From: Candidatus Eremiobacterota bacterium
GTDB lineage: Bacteria > Vulcanimicrobiota > CADAWZ01 > Ess09-12
NCBI GenBank assembly: GCA_031082125.1
Contig: JAVHLM010000004.1
Coordinates: 249,042-291,813, forward strand
Direction of reading: 5' to 3'
DNA: 42,772 nt
Shown here: positions 7,103 through 15,165 of the stretch, piece by piece
Position numbering within the stretch: the first letter of the stretch is position 1
How the letters are laid out: each line of letters begins with the position of its first letter
Notes under the pieces: generated by a model
The model's input: only the letters and a program-made list of their open reading frames with translations
The model's database searches: none
Told to the model about the DNA's origin: nothing
Translations under genes and position numbers: made by a program

Positions 7103-8668
7103 ATGAAGAAGAGATCTGGAATTCGCTTAGTTCTGCTTTCCCTGGTCCTGGCAGCTATTCTGCTCCACAGCAGCGCCGCTGCAAAGGAAGTGATCGGCGC
7201 CATCAAAGAAGAGAAGGGAGTGAGCCTCGAGTCAATCGATGAGATCTTCACGCTTGTGAACAACGAGTATGTGAAGCACATCAAGCAGATTGACCTGATA
7301 AACGGCGGACTTGAAGGCATAAGGGCCTACTTCAAGAAACAGAAAAAGGACAGTGCCTTCGTCAAGGACATTCCGGGGAACCTTCCCTATAAGCAGGCAG
7401 TGGCAAAATTCAACGAGATCTACAGGAAAGCTCTCACCAAGGCCGCGCCGGGAGCAAAGGAGCAGCTTTCATATTATACCATAAAGGGGATGCTCAAAAC
7501 CCTCAACGATCCCTACTCGGTCTTTCTTGATCCCAAGGAATACGCAAGCCTGATGGAGCAGATGAAGGGCGGGAGCTTCGGGGGAATAGGGATCTATATA
7601 GAAATGGACAAGGATAAAGGGAACCAGCTCACCGTGGTCGAGACTATCGAAGGCACACCGGGGCACAAGGCAGGCCTCAAGTCGGGGGACCTCATCCTCA
7701 AGGTGAACGGAAAATCCACCAAGGGCTTGAAGATTGAGGATGCACAGAAACTGCTGAGGGGCGATGTGGGATCAAAAGCGGTGCTCACCGTGCAGAGGAG
7801 CGGCGTGAAGGAGCCTTTTGATATCGAGGTGGTCCGCGATACCATAAGGGTGCGCTCCCTCAGCTCCAAGATGCTGGACAACAATGTCGGCTATATCAAG
7901 CTGATGATTTTCGGCGACAACACGAGTCACGAGATGAAAGCCGCCCTTGAGGACCTTGAGAAGAAGGGGGCCAGGGCCTATATCCTGGACCTGAGGAATA
8001 ATGGAGGGGGCTATGTCAATGCCGCTCTCAACGTGTGCAGCGAGTTCCTCTCCACGGGCAGCAACGTCGTCACCATTATCAAGAAGGGAGTGCCCGATAT
8101 CCCCTACCAGAGCATACCGAACATAAGGACCAAGGCGCCGCTGGTGAACCTGGTCAACAAGTACAGCGCCAGCGCATCGGAGATCACTGCGGGAGCCCTC
8201 CAGGATCACCATGCCGGCGTCGTGATGGGGACAAAGACTTTCGGCAAGGCCAGCGTCCAGAAGATATACCCCATGCCGAACGGCTCGGCCATCAAGCTCA
8301 CGACGGCCCACTACGTGACGCCGAACAAGAGGAACATCAACAAGATTGGCATATCTCCCGACAGGCTCATCGAAGAGAAGACCGCAACCAGTGAGAAGGA
8401 TCCGCAGCTTGAAGCGGCTAAAGCCTTCCTTCTCGAGGAGATGAAAAAGAAGGAGCTTGAGCGCCTCGACAGGAGCGTCTACAAGGACTCCATCCATGTG
8501 AGAAACCTTGAGGAGCAGTATTCCTACCTCAGGAAAGTATACGGCGAGAAGGCCAGGATAAAAAAGAACGTGCTTGTCTTTGAAAAGGGGCAGTTCTATG
8601 ACAGGGTAACCATTGACAGCGGTGATGGCGAAAAGACCGTCATATTTGACCTACATGACCTGCTCTGA
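7103..8668 (+). CDS. S41 C-terminal processing peptidase with PDZ domain (paralogue 1)
   Basis: The 521-residue protein starts with a signal peptide (hydrophobic core LVLLSLVLAAILL, then SSAAA). A family N-terminal region with DPYSVFLDPKEY near residue 136 is followed by a PDZ domain (about 155-235) and the S41 core (about 250-435). The nucleophile motif SASASEITAG and the general-base lysine in TFGKAS are both present, so it should be an active serine protease that trims extracytoplasmic proteins from their C-termini. A tail of about 85 residues rich in Lys/Glu follows the core. The start is set by TATGGAGG seven bases upstream. It has a close paralogue 40 bp downstream. Confidence 0.93.
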   Translation: MKKRSGIRLVLLSLVLAAILLHSSAAAKEVIGAIKEEKGVSLESIDEIFTLVNNEYVKHIKQIDLINGGLEGIRAYFKKQKKDSAFVKDIPGNLPYKQAVAKFNEIYRKALTKAAPGAKEQLSYYTIKGMLKTLNDPYSVFLDPKEYASLMEQMKGGSFGGIGIYIEMDKDKGNQLTVVETIEGTPGHKAGLKSGDLILKVNGKSTKGLKIEDAQKLLRGDVGSKAVLTVQRSGVKEPFDIEVVRDTIRVRSLSSKMLDNNVGYIKLMIFGDNTSHEMKAALEDLEKKGARAYILDLRNNGGGYVNAALNVCSEFLSTGSNVVTIIKKGVPDIPYQSIPNIRTKAPLVNLVNKYSASASEITAGALQDHHAGVVMGTKTFGKASVQKIYPMPNGSAIKLTTAHYVTPNKRNINKIGISPDRLIEEKTATSEKDPQLEAAKAFLLEEMKKKELERLDRSVYKDSIHVRNLEEQYSYLRKVYGEKARIKKNVLVFEKGQFYDRVTIDSGDGEKTVIFDLHDLL

Positions 8669-8708
8669 CGGCCAGCCCGGCCGGGAGCAGAAGGAGGCCT
8701 GACAGCCC

Positions 8709-10157
8709 GTGAAACGAAAGCTCATGTTTTTTCTCCTGTGGCTCCTCGTGGGAGTCACAGGATTTCTCGTGGGGACAAGGCTCAGCTCGCCCGGCGACAC
8801 CAAAGGGGTGGCGCCCTCAAAACCACTGGTGAATGCCGCCAGCACCCAGGCATCGAAGATCACTGTCTCCATGGGAGAAAATGACCTGGAATCGGTATTC
8901 CAGGTAGATATCACCGTGGTGGACAAGGCCCTCCAGATGCTCAAGGAAGAGTACATCGATGACATCAATTCACGGAAGCTGTTAAGCGGTGCACTTGAAG
9001 GCCTCAGGAAGAGGGTGGCCTCGCACAAGCTCAAGACCGATATGATAAAGCCCCTCCCCCAGGGAACAAATGAAAAGGAGCAGCTCAATACACTGAAAAA
9101 GACTTACTCACAGCTTCTTGCACTCTACGGGGGAAAGGTCAAGGAGGCTGACCTGGCTTACGGGGCCCTCATCGGGATGATGGATGCCCTGGGTGATCCT
9201 TACTCGGTGGCCCTCGAACCGAAGGAGTACAGCCTGCTGAACGAGCAGATGAGCGGCGGGAATTATGGCGGCGCCGGCGTTTACATAGAGCTCTCCAAGA
9301 AGAGCGGGAACCAGCTCACGGTGGTGGAGCCCATCGAGGGGAGCCCTGCAGAGAAGGCAGGTTTGAAACCCGGTGACATCATAAAGAAAATCAACGGCCT
9401 CTCCACAAAGGGCATTGATCTCGAGGTGGCAGCCCAGAGAATCAGGGGGGAAGTGGGATCGACCCTTGTTCTCACCATAGAGCGGAAAGGCGGCGCCCTC
9501 AAAGACTACCGCATGAAGCGCGACTTTATCCATGTGTCGAGCGTCACTTCGGAAATGAAGCCTGGGAATATCGGGTATGTAAGAATAAGGTTTTTTGGCA
9601 ATGAGACTGACGGTGAGTTCGCCAAGGCCCTGGAGCAGGTCAGGACCCAGGGGGGCAAGGGACTCATACTCGATCTGAGAAACAACGGGGGCGGGTATAT
9701 ATCGGCGGCCATTGATGTATGCAGCAAGATACTTCAGAGCGGAACCCTTGTCGTGTCAGTGGTGAACCACAGGACAGGCCGCTCCGAAGTCCATAAGGCC
9801 TATGGCTACGAGCAGATCACGATGCCTATGGTGGTCCTGGTAAATGACCTCTCGGCAAGCGCCGCGGAGATCACGGCGGGGGCCATCAAGGACACCAACA
9901 CAGGGATACTTGTGGGAGTGAGGACCTTCGGCAAGGGAAGCGTGCAGTCCATTCATGAGCTCCGTGACGGCGGCGCCCTCAAGTACACCATTGCAAAGTA
10001 CCTCACGCCTAAAGGCACCGATATCAACAAGAAGGGGATAATACCTGATGTGCAGGTGGAAATGAATCCCGACAAGGTGGGAGGCACAGGCGATCTGCAG
10101 CTGCAGAAAGCCCTTACCATCATCAAGGCGAAGCTCAAAGAAACCTGCAGATCCTGA
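8709..10157 (+). CDS. S41 C-terminal processing peptidase with PDZ domain (paralogue 2)
   Basis: The 482-residue protein shares the layout and many exact blocks with the preceding gene, for example DPYSVALEPKEY, GNQLTVVEPIEGSPAEKAGL, and the catalytic SASAAEITAGA and TFGKGSVQ. It differs at the ends: a membrane-anchoring N-terminus (FFLLWLLVGVTGFLVGT) with no clear cleavage site, and no long basic tail. It may therefore stay membrane-bound while paralogue 1 is released. The GTG start is supported by AAGGAGG upstream. The two probably arose by tandem duplication and form one operon, with uvrC 8 bp downstream. Confidence 0.93.
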   Translation: MKRKLMFFLLWLLVGVTGFLVGTRLSSPGDTKGVAPSKPLVNAASTQASKITVSMGENDLESVFQVDITVVDKALQMLKEEYIDDINSRKLLSGALEGLRKRVASHKLKTDMIKPLPQGTNEKEQLNTLKKTYSQLLALYGGKVKEADLAYGALIGMMDALGDPYSVALEPKEYSLLNEQMSGGNYGGAGVYIELSKKSGNQLTVVEPIEGSPAEKAGLKPGDIIKKINGLSTKGIDLEVAAQRIRGEVGSTLVLTIERKGGALKDYRMKRDFIHVSSVTSEMKPGNIGYVRIRFFGNETDGEFAKALEQVRTQGGKGLILDLRNNGGGYISAAIDVCSKILQSGTLVVSVVNHRTGRSEVHKAYGYEQITMPMVVLVNDLSASAAEITAGAIKDTNTGILVGVRTFGKGSVQSIHELRDGGALKYTIAKYLTPKGTDINKKGIIPDVQVEMNPDKVGGTGDLQLQKALTIIKAKLKETCRS

Positions 10158-10165
10158 GACGTGCC

Positions 10166-11863
10166 ATGGAAGAGATCTCCGACGCCTTGACGCTGAAGCT
10201 CAGTAATCTGCCCGATTCGAGCGGCGTGTATCTGATGAAAGACAAGGACAGCGCCGTCATCTACGTGGGCAAGGCAAAATCACTGAAAAACCGCGTATCC
10301 TCTTATTTTCAGGAGTCAAGGGATCATGCTCCCCGGATCTCCTATCTGGTGAGGCAGATAAGAGACCTGGACTTCATTGTCACCAGAAATGAGCTTGAGG
10401 CCCTCATACTGGAATACACCCTGATAAAGAAATACAGGCCCCATTTCAACGTGAGGCTCAAGGACGACAAGCGTTATCCCCTCATCGAGGTGACCTTCGA
10501 TGATGACTTCCCGCGGGTGCACCTCGTAAGGAAAAAGACGGGGAAAAGAAACAGGGTCTTCGGCCCTTACACCGATTCAGGGGCAGTGCGGAAAGTCCTC
10601 ACGGTGCTGAGGAAAAATTTCCTTATACGCTCCTGCAAGGACCACAGTCCGAAGAGGCAGAGGCCCTGTCTCAACTACCAGATCCACCAGTGCAGCGGTC
10701 CCTGTGCCGGCCTGATAAGCGCCGGAGCTTACGGCAGGCAGGTGGAAAAAGCCATGATGTTTCTCTCAGGCCATTCCTCCAGGCTGCTCAGGAGCCTGTA
10801 CCGCCAGATGGACGAGGAGTCAAGGCTGCTCCACTATGAAAAATGCACCCTCATCCTGTCCCACATCCGCTCAATTGAAAAAGTGGAAGCAAACCGCAAG
10901 GTCCTGTTTGCAAAAACCCTGGATCGCGACTATATCGCCTTCAGCTCCATGGGGAAAAATGTCTGCGCCGAGGTGCTCCTCGTGCGGGAGGGACGGCTGA
11001 TGGACGAGCATTATTTCATCTTCTCAGCCCCGGAGGACTCACCCGACGAAGAGTTGGCCAGGATCTTCATCCTCCATTATTATGGCCGTGGCACTTCTCC
11101 GGCGCCGGAAATCCACATGGATACCGCTGTGACGGAGCATGACCTTCTTGAGGAGTGGCTCACCGCCGGCGCGGGAAGAAAAGTCCGCATTGTTCAGGCT
11201 CCCGGCGGAAAAAGCGCGGAAATCCTGGCGATGGCACGCGAGAATGCCGTGGAGCACCTGCAGATGGAGAAGGCGACAGCCCTGAAAAAGAGCAGTGAGC
11301 GGCTCGCGCTCCTGGAGGAGCTCAAGGAGCTTCTGGGGCTCCCGTCCCTGCCACTGCGTATTGAGACCTATGACATATCCAACATTTCGGGCAAATTCGC
11401 CACAGGCTCAATGGTGGTCTTCACCAGAGGGGGCCCTGACAAGGCCTCTTACAGGCATTTCAGGATACGATGCAAGGAGACTCCCGATGACGTGGCCATG
11501 ATGAGGGAGCTGCTCGAGAGGCGCTTCACCGTCAAAGACGGGGCTGACGGCAAGGAAGCCTGGAAAGCGAGCCTCCCCGACCTGGTGCTCCTTGACGGCG
11601 GAAAGGGCCAGCTCTCAATGGGAATGTCGCTTTTTGAGGAGATGGCCCTGGAGATACCCCTGGTGTCCCTTGCAAAAAAAAACGAGGAGCTTTACCGCTC
11701 CCCCGGAGATACGCCCCTTATCCTTCCAAAAGACTCCCGGCTCCTGCACCTCATGCAGCACATGCGCGATGAATCGCACCGCTTCGCCGTTACCTACCAC
11801 AGAAAGCTCCGGTCCAGGGAATTGCACGCTCTCTTCAGGAAAACTGCCGTCAGGCCTTCGTGA
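10166..11863 (+). CDS. uvrC: Excinuclease ABC subunit UvrC lacking the HhH tail
   Basis: The GIY-YIG nuclease domain is at the N-terminus (GVYLMKDKDSAVIYVGKA, about residues 20-37). It is followed by the Cys-rich region with RPCLNYQIHQCSGPC, the UVR helix pair (about 205-240) and the RNase H-like C-terminal nuclease with YDISNISG, LLDGGKGQ and DESHRFAVTYHRKLR. UvrC makes both incisions in nucleotide excision repair after recruitment by UvrB. Normal UvrC proteins continue with a double helix-hairpin-helix of 50-60 residues; this one stops about 15 residues after YHRKLR. Both nuclease sites look intact. Its end overlaps the convergent gene by 14 bp. It sits 8 bp behind the protease gene. Confidence 0.93.
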   Translation: MEEISDALTLKLSNLPDSSGVYLMKDKDSAVIYVGKAKSLKNRVSSYFQESRDHAPRISYLVRQIRDLDFIVTRNELEALILEYTLIKKYRPHFNVRLKDDKRYPLIEVTFDDDFPRVHLVRKKTGKRNRVFGPYTDSGAVRKVLTVLRKNFLIRSCKDHSPKRQRPCLNYQIHQCSGPCAGLISAGAYGRQVEKAMMFLSGHSSRLLRSLYRQMDEESRLLHYEKCTLILSHIRSIEKVEANRKVLFAKTLDRDYIAFSSMGKNVCAEVLLVREGRLMDEHYFIFSAPEDSPDEELARIFILHYYGRGTSPAPEIHMDTAVTEHDLLEEWLTAGAGRKVRIVQAPGGKSAEILAMARENAVEHLQMEKATALKKSSERLALLEELKELLGLPSLPLRIETYDISNISGKFATGSMVVFTRGGPDKASYRHFRIRCKETPDDVAMMRELLERRFTVKDGADGKEAWKASLPDLVLLDGGKGQLSMGMSLFEEMALEIPLVSLAKKNEELYRSPGDTPLILPKDSRLLHLMQHMRDESHRFAVTYHRKLRSRELHALFRKTAVRPS

Positions 11864-12677
11864 TGCTGTACCCCACGCGGGAGGTGTCAAAGCCGCCGGC
11901 CACGTGGATGATGACTTCTTCCAGAGTTACCGTGAGATGCCCCTTCACGCCCCTGAAAGCGCCCGTAATCCTCACTTCGTTATTCTCTCCCATGATCTGG
12001 AACTCTGTTCTCAGTGAGCACTGCGGCCCTGAGACATTGATGATCGACGGTGTCTCCTGCTCCACGACAATATCGTGGGAGGCGCCTTCGACAGTGCCCT
12101 GGTAATGGTATTTCCCTTCTTCCTCGAAGAGGGAGAGATCGATCTTCTTGCTCTCCAGGAGGCCCCTGACGGCATAGCCCTTGCCTTCAGGAGTGATGAG
12201 CACCTTGGAATTATACTGTCCCGTGTCGCCTTCCAGGTCAAAGCCTTCCTCCATGGAAGTTATCCGGTAATTCGTGCGGAATTTGCCTGTATCGCCCACT
12301 ACCGCGAAGGAACGGCCCTCCTTCCTGATCGAGTAATCTGCCGTCTCACCGAGGAGGATCCCTTTGAAGAAATATCCTTCGGCATCCTTTCTTATGGCGA
12401 GGTTCGTGTTGAAGGGTGCGGTCTGCCCCTTTAACTGATAAGCCTCGCCTTCAACAGCGGGGAGGCGCAGGACCATGCCCTTTGTGCAGAAAAGGAGGGG
12501 TATCTCACCGAAAGCGATGAATGACACGGTAATGTGGCCTGGCACCTCGGGGAAAAGAGGGTAGGTAAGCCATTGCAGAATATTTTCCGGGGACAGGAAA
12601 TTTGCCGCAAGGGTAAGTGTCGCTCCCGCTCCTTCGCTCTCCCTGGGGATTTCATCGGTTCCTTTTACTTCATCCAT
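11850..12677 (-). CDS. Orphan protein with nine 22-residue beta repeats
   Basis: No known family is recognised. After about 64 residues, the 275-residue protein is a regular array of about 22-residue units: roughly 65-84, 85-106, 107-128, 129-150, 151-172, 173-194, 195-217, 218-239 and 240-261. Each unit has two stretches of alternating polar and hydrophobic residues and ends in G, as in GYFFKG, SFAVVG, GFDLEG, GYAVRG, YHYQG and EVRITG. This suggests a repeated beta-hairpin sheet or solenoid. There is no signal peptide or membrane helix, so it is probably cytoplasmic. The SD AGAGGAGG sits 8 bases before the ATG. It is divergent from the Ser/Thr kinase gene and may share its control region. 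Confidence 0.8.
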   Translation of the reverse strand: MDEVKGTDEIPRESEGAGATLTLAANFLSPENILQWLTYPLFPEVPGHITVSFIAFGEIPLLFCTKGMVLRLPAVEGEAYQLKGQTAPFNTNLAIRKDAEGYFFKGILLGETADYSIRKEGRSFAVVGDTGKFRTNYRITSMEEGFDLEGDTGQYNSKVLITPEGKGYAVRGLLESKKIDLSLFEEEGKYHYQGTVEGASHDIVVEQETPSIINVSGPQCSLRTEFQIMGENNEVRITGAFRGVKGHLTVTLEEVIIHVAGGFDTSRVGYSITKA

Positions 12678-12848
12678 TCCGTGTTCCTCCTCTTTGGGAG
12701 CCTCTCGCTATCGTCGGCCTGAGGTCAGTCGCTCAGGGTACCCGCTCCCCTGTTTTCTCTATTTGACAGGGGAAGGGTCATTCCCTTCACAGGCGTCACA
12801 GGAGAAGGAATTTTGCCACCCGGGGGGAGAATGGGGAAGGAAGGCGGT

Positions 12849-14651
12849 ATGATGAAACTGGTAAAAGGCTCTCTTGTGAACGAGCGGTACGAGGTCGATT
12901 CCCCCATCAAGTCAGGGGGGATGGGCGCTGTGTACAAGGCATTTGACACGCATTTCCGGCGCCGCGAGGTGGCACTCAAGGAGATGCTCCAGGAGTTTTC
13001 CTCCCAGGAGACCTTTGAGCTGGTGAAAAAGAAATTCGAGGAAGAGGCCAACATCCTTGTGATACTGAATCACCGTGGTATCCCAAGGGTGATAGATTAT
13101 TTCACCGTGAGCGGCGTATGCTATATCGTGATGGATTTCATCGAGGGAACAAACCTGGAAAAGCTTGTCGATGAATACCTCAGCCTCACTGGAAAGCCTG
13201 TGCCCGAATACCTTGCAGCTGAATACGCCGTGCAGATATGCGAGGTCCTTCACTACCTCCACAGCCACAAGCCCAATCCCATCATCCACAGGGATGTCAA
13301 GCCCGGAAACATCATACTCCACAAGAAGTCCAGGGAGGTGTTCCTGGTGGATTTCGGCCTCGCAAGGGGTATTGACAGCCAGTCCCTGAGCACCAAGACG
13401 CTTGTGGGCACCGTGGGCTATGCCCCCCTGGAGCAGTTCAAGGGAAAGCCCGATACAAGATCCGATATTTACGGCCTGGGCGCAACGATGCACCATCTTA
13501 TTTCAGGGAAACGGCCGGCGCCTTTGGCCATTGAGCCTCTTGAATCGGTTTATCCCCAGGCCAACAGCAGGCTCGCAGCGATAGTGGACAGGGCCATCGC
13601 GGAAAATCCCGACGACCGCTTCCAGACAGTGCTCGACTTCAAGGATGCCCTCGTGGAGGTGCTGCCGGCCCTCAGGAAGATGGAAGCCGATGACGCGGAA
13701 AAGGCGCCCCGAAATGAGGAAAACGGGGTTCCCACAAAGGTCGCCGCCGAAAAGAGAATGGAGCCTGCCCTCCGCCATGATGGCAGGACTTACGCCGATG
13801 ATTCTATTGATGAGCGCGTCCGGCCTGCCGGGAGTAAGGAAGCTGCGGTTGGAACGTCGGGATGGTGGACTGCCAGGAATTATCTCGCGGCCGGCGCTCT
13901 GCTGCTTGTGCTTCTCCTGGCGGCGTTCCTGGTGAAATTGACGGCGGGGCATGGGGGAGTGGCCGGGAAAAAGGATCGCGCCATGTACACCCTCTTCGAT
14001 GCCCTTGATAGAGAGATGGCAGCAGACCTCTGGGATTTTCTCGGCGAATACGGTGAAGTGCAGAATGACGAGAGGGGCTTGGTGCTCCTGGTCCCGAAAA
14101 GCGAGGGGGCGGGGATGGGCTATCACCGCTCAGCCTTTGTCTTTGCCGCTTCCCGGGAAGCTCTCACTCCCGGAGAAATCACCTTCAAACTGCGGTTTAG
14201 CGAGCAGAAGGCCGGCACCTTCATCTTTTTCTGGGGCTCCGAAGAGGGCCCCTCTCTGGGCGTTGAGCTCATCGATACCAGGGGCATTGAGGAAGCGGGG
14301 AAATACTCCGCCAGGTTTGTGCACTATGAAAAGGGCCTCTCCTTTGAAGAGCTCCGCAAAGCCGCGAAGGATCAGCTCCTCACCGGAATGGGCTTCAACC
14401 CGGCGGAAGGTCCTGACAGCAAAGGATCCTATCCCTCTGATAAGGTTCTCAAAGATGCCATGAGGTGGAAAATCAGCTTCCGCGGCGAAAGACCCGAAGC
14501 GGTATTTCTCCTGAACGATGACCGGCTGTGCGCCCTTGATCTCCCGCCGGGTCTTGAAAAAATACGCTATTTCGGCATGATGCTCGATAGAGACGAGGCC
14601 TTTCCCTCATCGCGGGCGGAAGCGCGGGAACTCAGGATATCGCCGAGGTGA
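12849..14651 (+). CDS. Transmembrane Ser/Thr protein kinase with extracytoplasmic beta-rich domain
   Basis: An N-terminal Hanks kinase domain (about residues 14-275) has the glycine loop SGGMGAVYK, K44, the HRDVKPGN loop with D149, and DFG with D168, so it should be active. A charged linker leads to a single membrane helix near residues 345-367. The outer domain of about 230 residues contains patterns such as ITFKLRFSEQKAGTFIFFW and RWKISFRGERPEAVFLLND, which resemble a concanavalin/LamG-type sandwich; that assignment is inference. ATG 12849 follows GGAAGG. ATG 12831 and a TTG at 12813 with a good SD are in-frame alternatives. The probable job is to pass an outside signal to cytoplasmic phosphorylation. 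Confidence 0.9.
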   Translation: MMKLVKGSLVNERYEVDSPIKSGGMGAVYKAFDTHFRRREVALKEMLQEFSSQETFELVKKKFEEEANILVILNHRGIPRVIDYFTVSGVCYIVMDFIEGTNLEKLVDEYLSLTGKPVPEYLAAEYAVQICEVLHYLHSHKPNPIIHRDVKPGNIILHKKSREVFLVDFGLARGIDSQSLSTKTLVGTVGYAPLEQFKGKPDTRSDIYGLGATMHHLISGKRPAPLAIEPLESVYPQANSRLAAIVDRAIAENPDDRFQTVLDFKDALVEVLPALRKMEADDAEKAPRNEENGVPTKVAAEKRMEPALRHDGRTYADDSIDERVRPAGSKEAAVGTSGWWTARNYLAAGALLLVLLLAAFLVKLTAGHGGVAGKKDRAMYTLFDALDREMAADLWDFLGEYGEVQNDERGLVLLVPKSEGAGMGYHRSAFVFAASREALTPGEITFKLRFSEQKAGTFIFFWGSEEGPSLGVELIDTRGIEEAGKYSARFVHYEKGLSFEELRKAAKDQLLTGMGFNPAEGPDSKGSYPSDKVLKDAMRWKISFRGERPEAVFLLNDDRLCALDLPPGLEKIRYFGMMLDRDEAFPSSRAEARELRISPR

Positions 14652-14658
14652 CAGCCTC

Positions 14659-15153
14659 TCAGTCGAAGGATATCTGCCCCCGGCTGAGGGAAAACTTCAC
14701 CCTGTAAGTCTTGTCTGTCTCGGCGCTTGAAAAGATCAGGATGCCGGGGTCGGGTACCTTCACCTCCTGCCCGAATTCGTCGATGAGATCCCCTGACTCG
14801 GAAACCCTTATTACATCAGCTCTCGCTATGTTGTTGGAGTCGGTGATCCTGACGCCTGCAGGAAGCTTGAAAAGCCTGGGAGGCTGAATGTCGGAGGAGA
14901 TGGTATAGGACGTGTAGGGGCCTTTTGCGGGCCGGAAAATCACTCCTGCCCTCTTCTTGGGCGACATGAGGGCAATTTTCTTGCAGGCATTCACGTTCTC
15001 TATGAACACCACGACGGCTGCCTTTACCACCGTCCTGTGGCGCATCTCAAGAAAAGTGAGAAAGATAGTGACAAGCATCACGATGATGACCATCACCATG
15101 AGAAGCTCGATGAGGGAGAATCCTTTTCTTTTTTTCATTGATGTCATTGCCAT
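14659..15153 (-). CDS. Type II pseudopilin-like protein (GspH-like)
   Basis: The prepilin signature KKRKGFSLIELLMVMVIIV marks cleavage and methylation after the Gly, by a prepilin peptidase that is not in this window. A membrane helix continues to about residue 37, and the rest is a small beta-rich domain ending QISFD. This is the layout of minor pseudopilins. ATG codons at 15153, 15147 and 15138 are all in frame; the last gives the shortest leader (MKKRKG), but none has a clear SD. It follows the radical SAM gene by 12 bp on the minus strand, so the two may be co-transcribed. No other secretion or pilus gene is adjacent. Confidence 0.85.
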   Translation of the reverse strand: MAMTSMKKRKGFSLIELLMVMVIIVMLVTIFLTFLEMRHRTVVKAAVVVFIENVNACKKIALMSPKKRAGVIFRPAKGPYTSYTISSDIQPPRLFKLPAGVRITDSNNIARADVIRVSESGDLIDEFGQEVKVPDPGILIFSSAETDKTYRVKFSLSRGQISFD

Positions 15154-15165
15154 CAGAATATCCGT

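Noticed and set aside
10166-12017. Frameshift hiding the missing UvrC HhH domain
   Set aside because: Translation of the downstream sequence in the other plus frames gives no HhH motif, and a well-supported minus-strand gene occupies the region.
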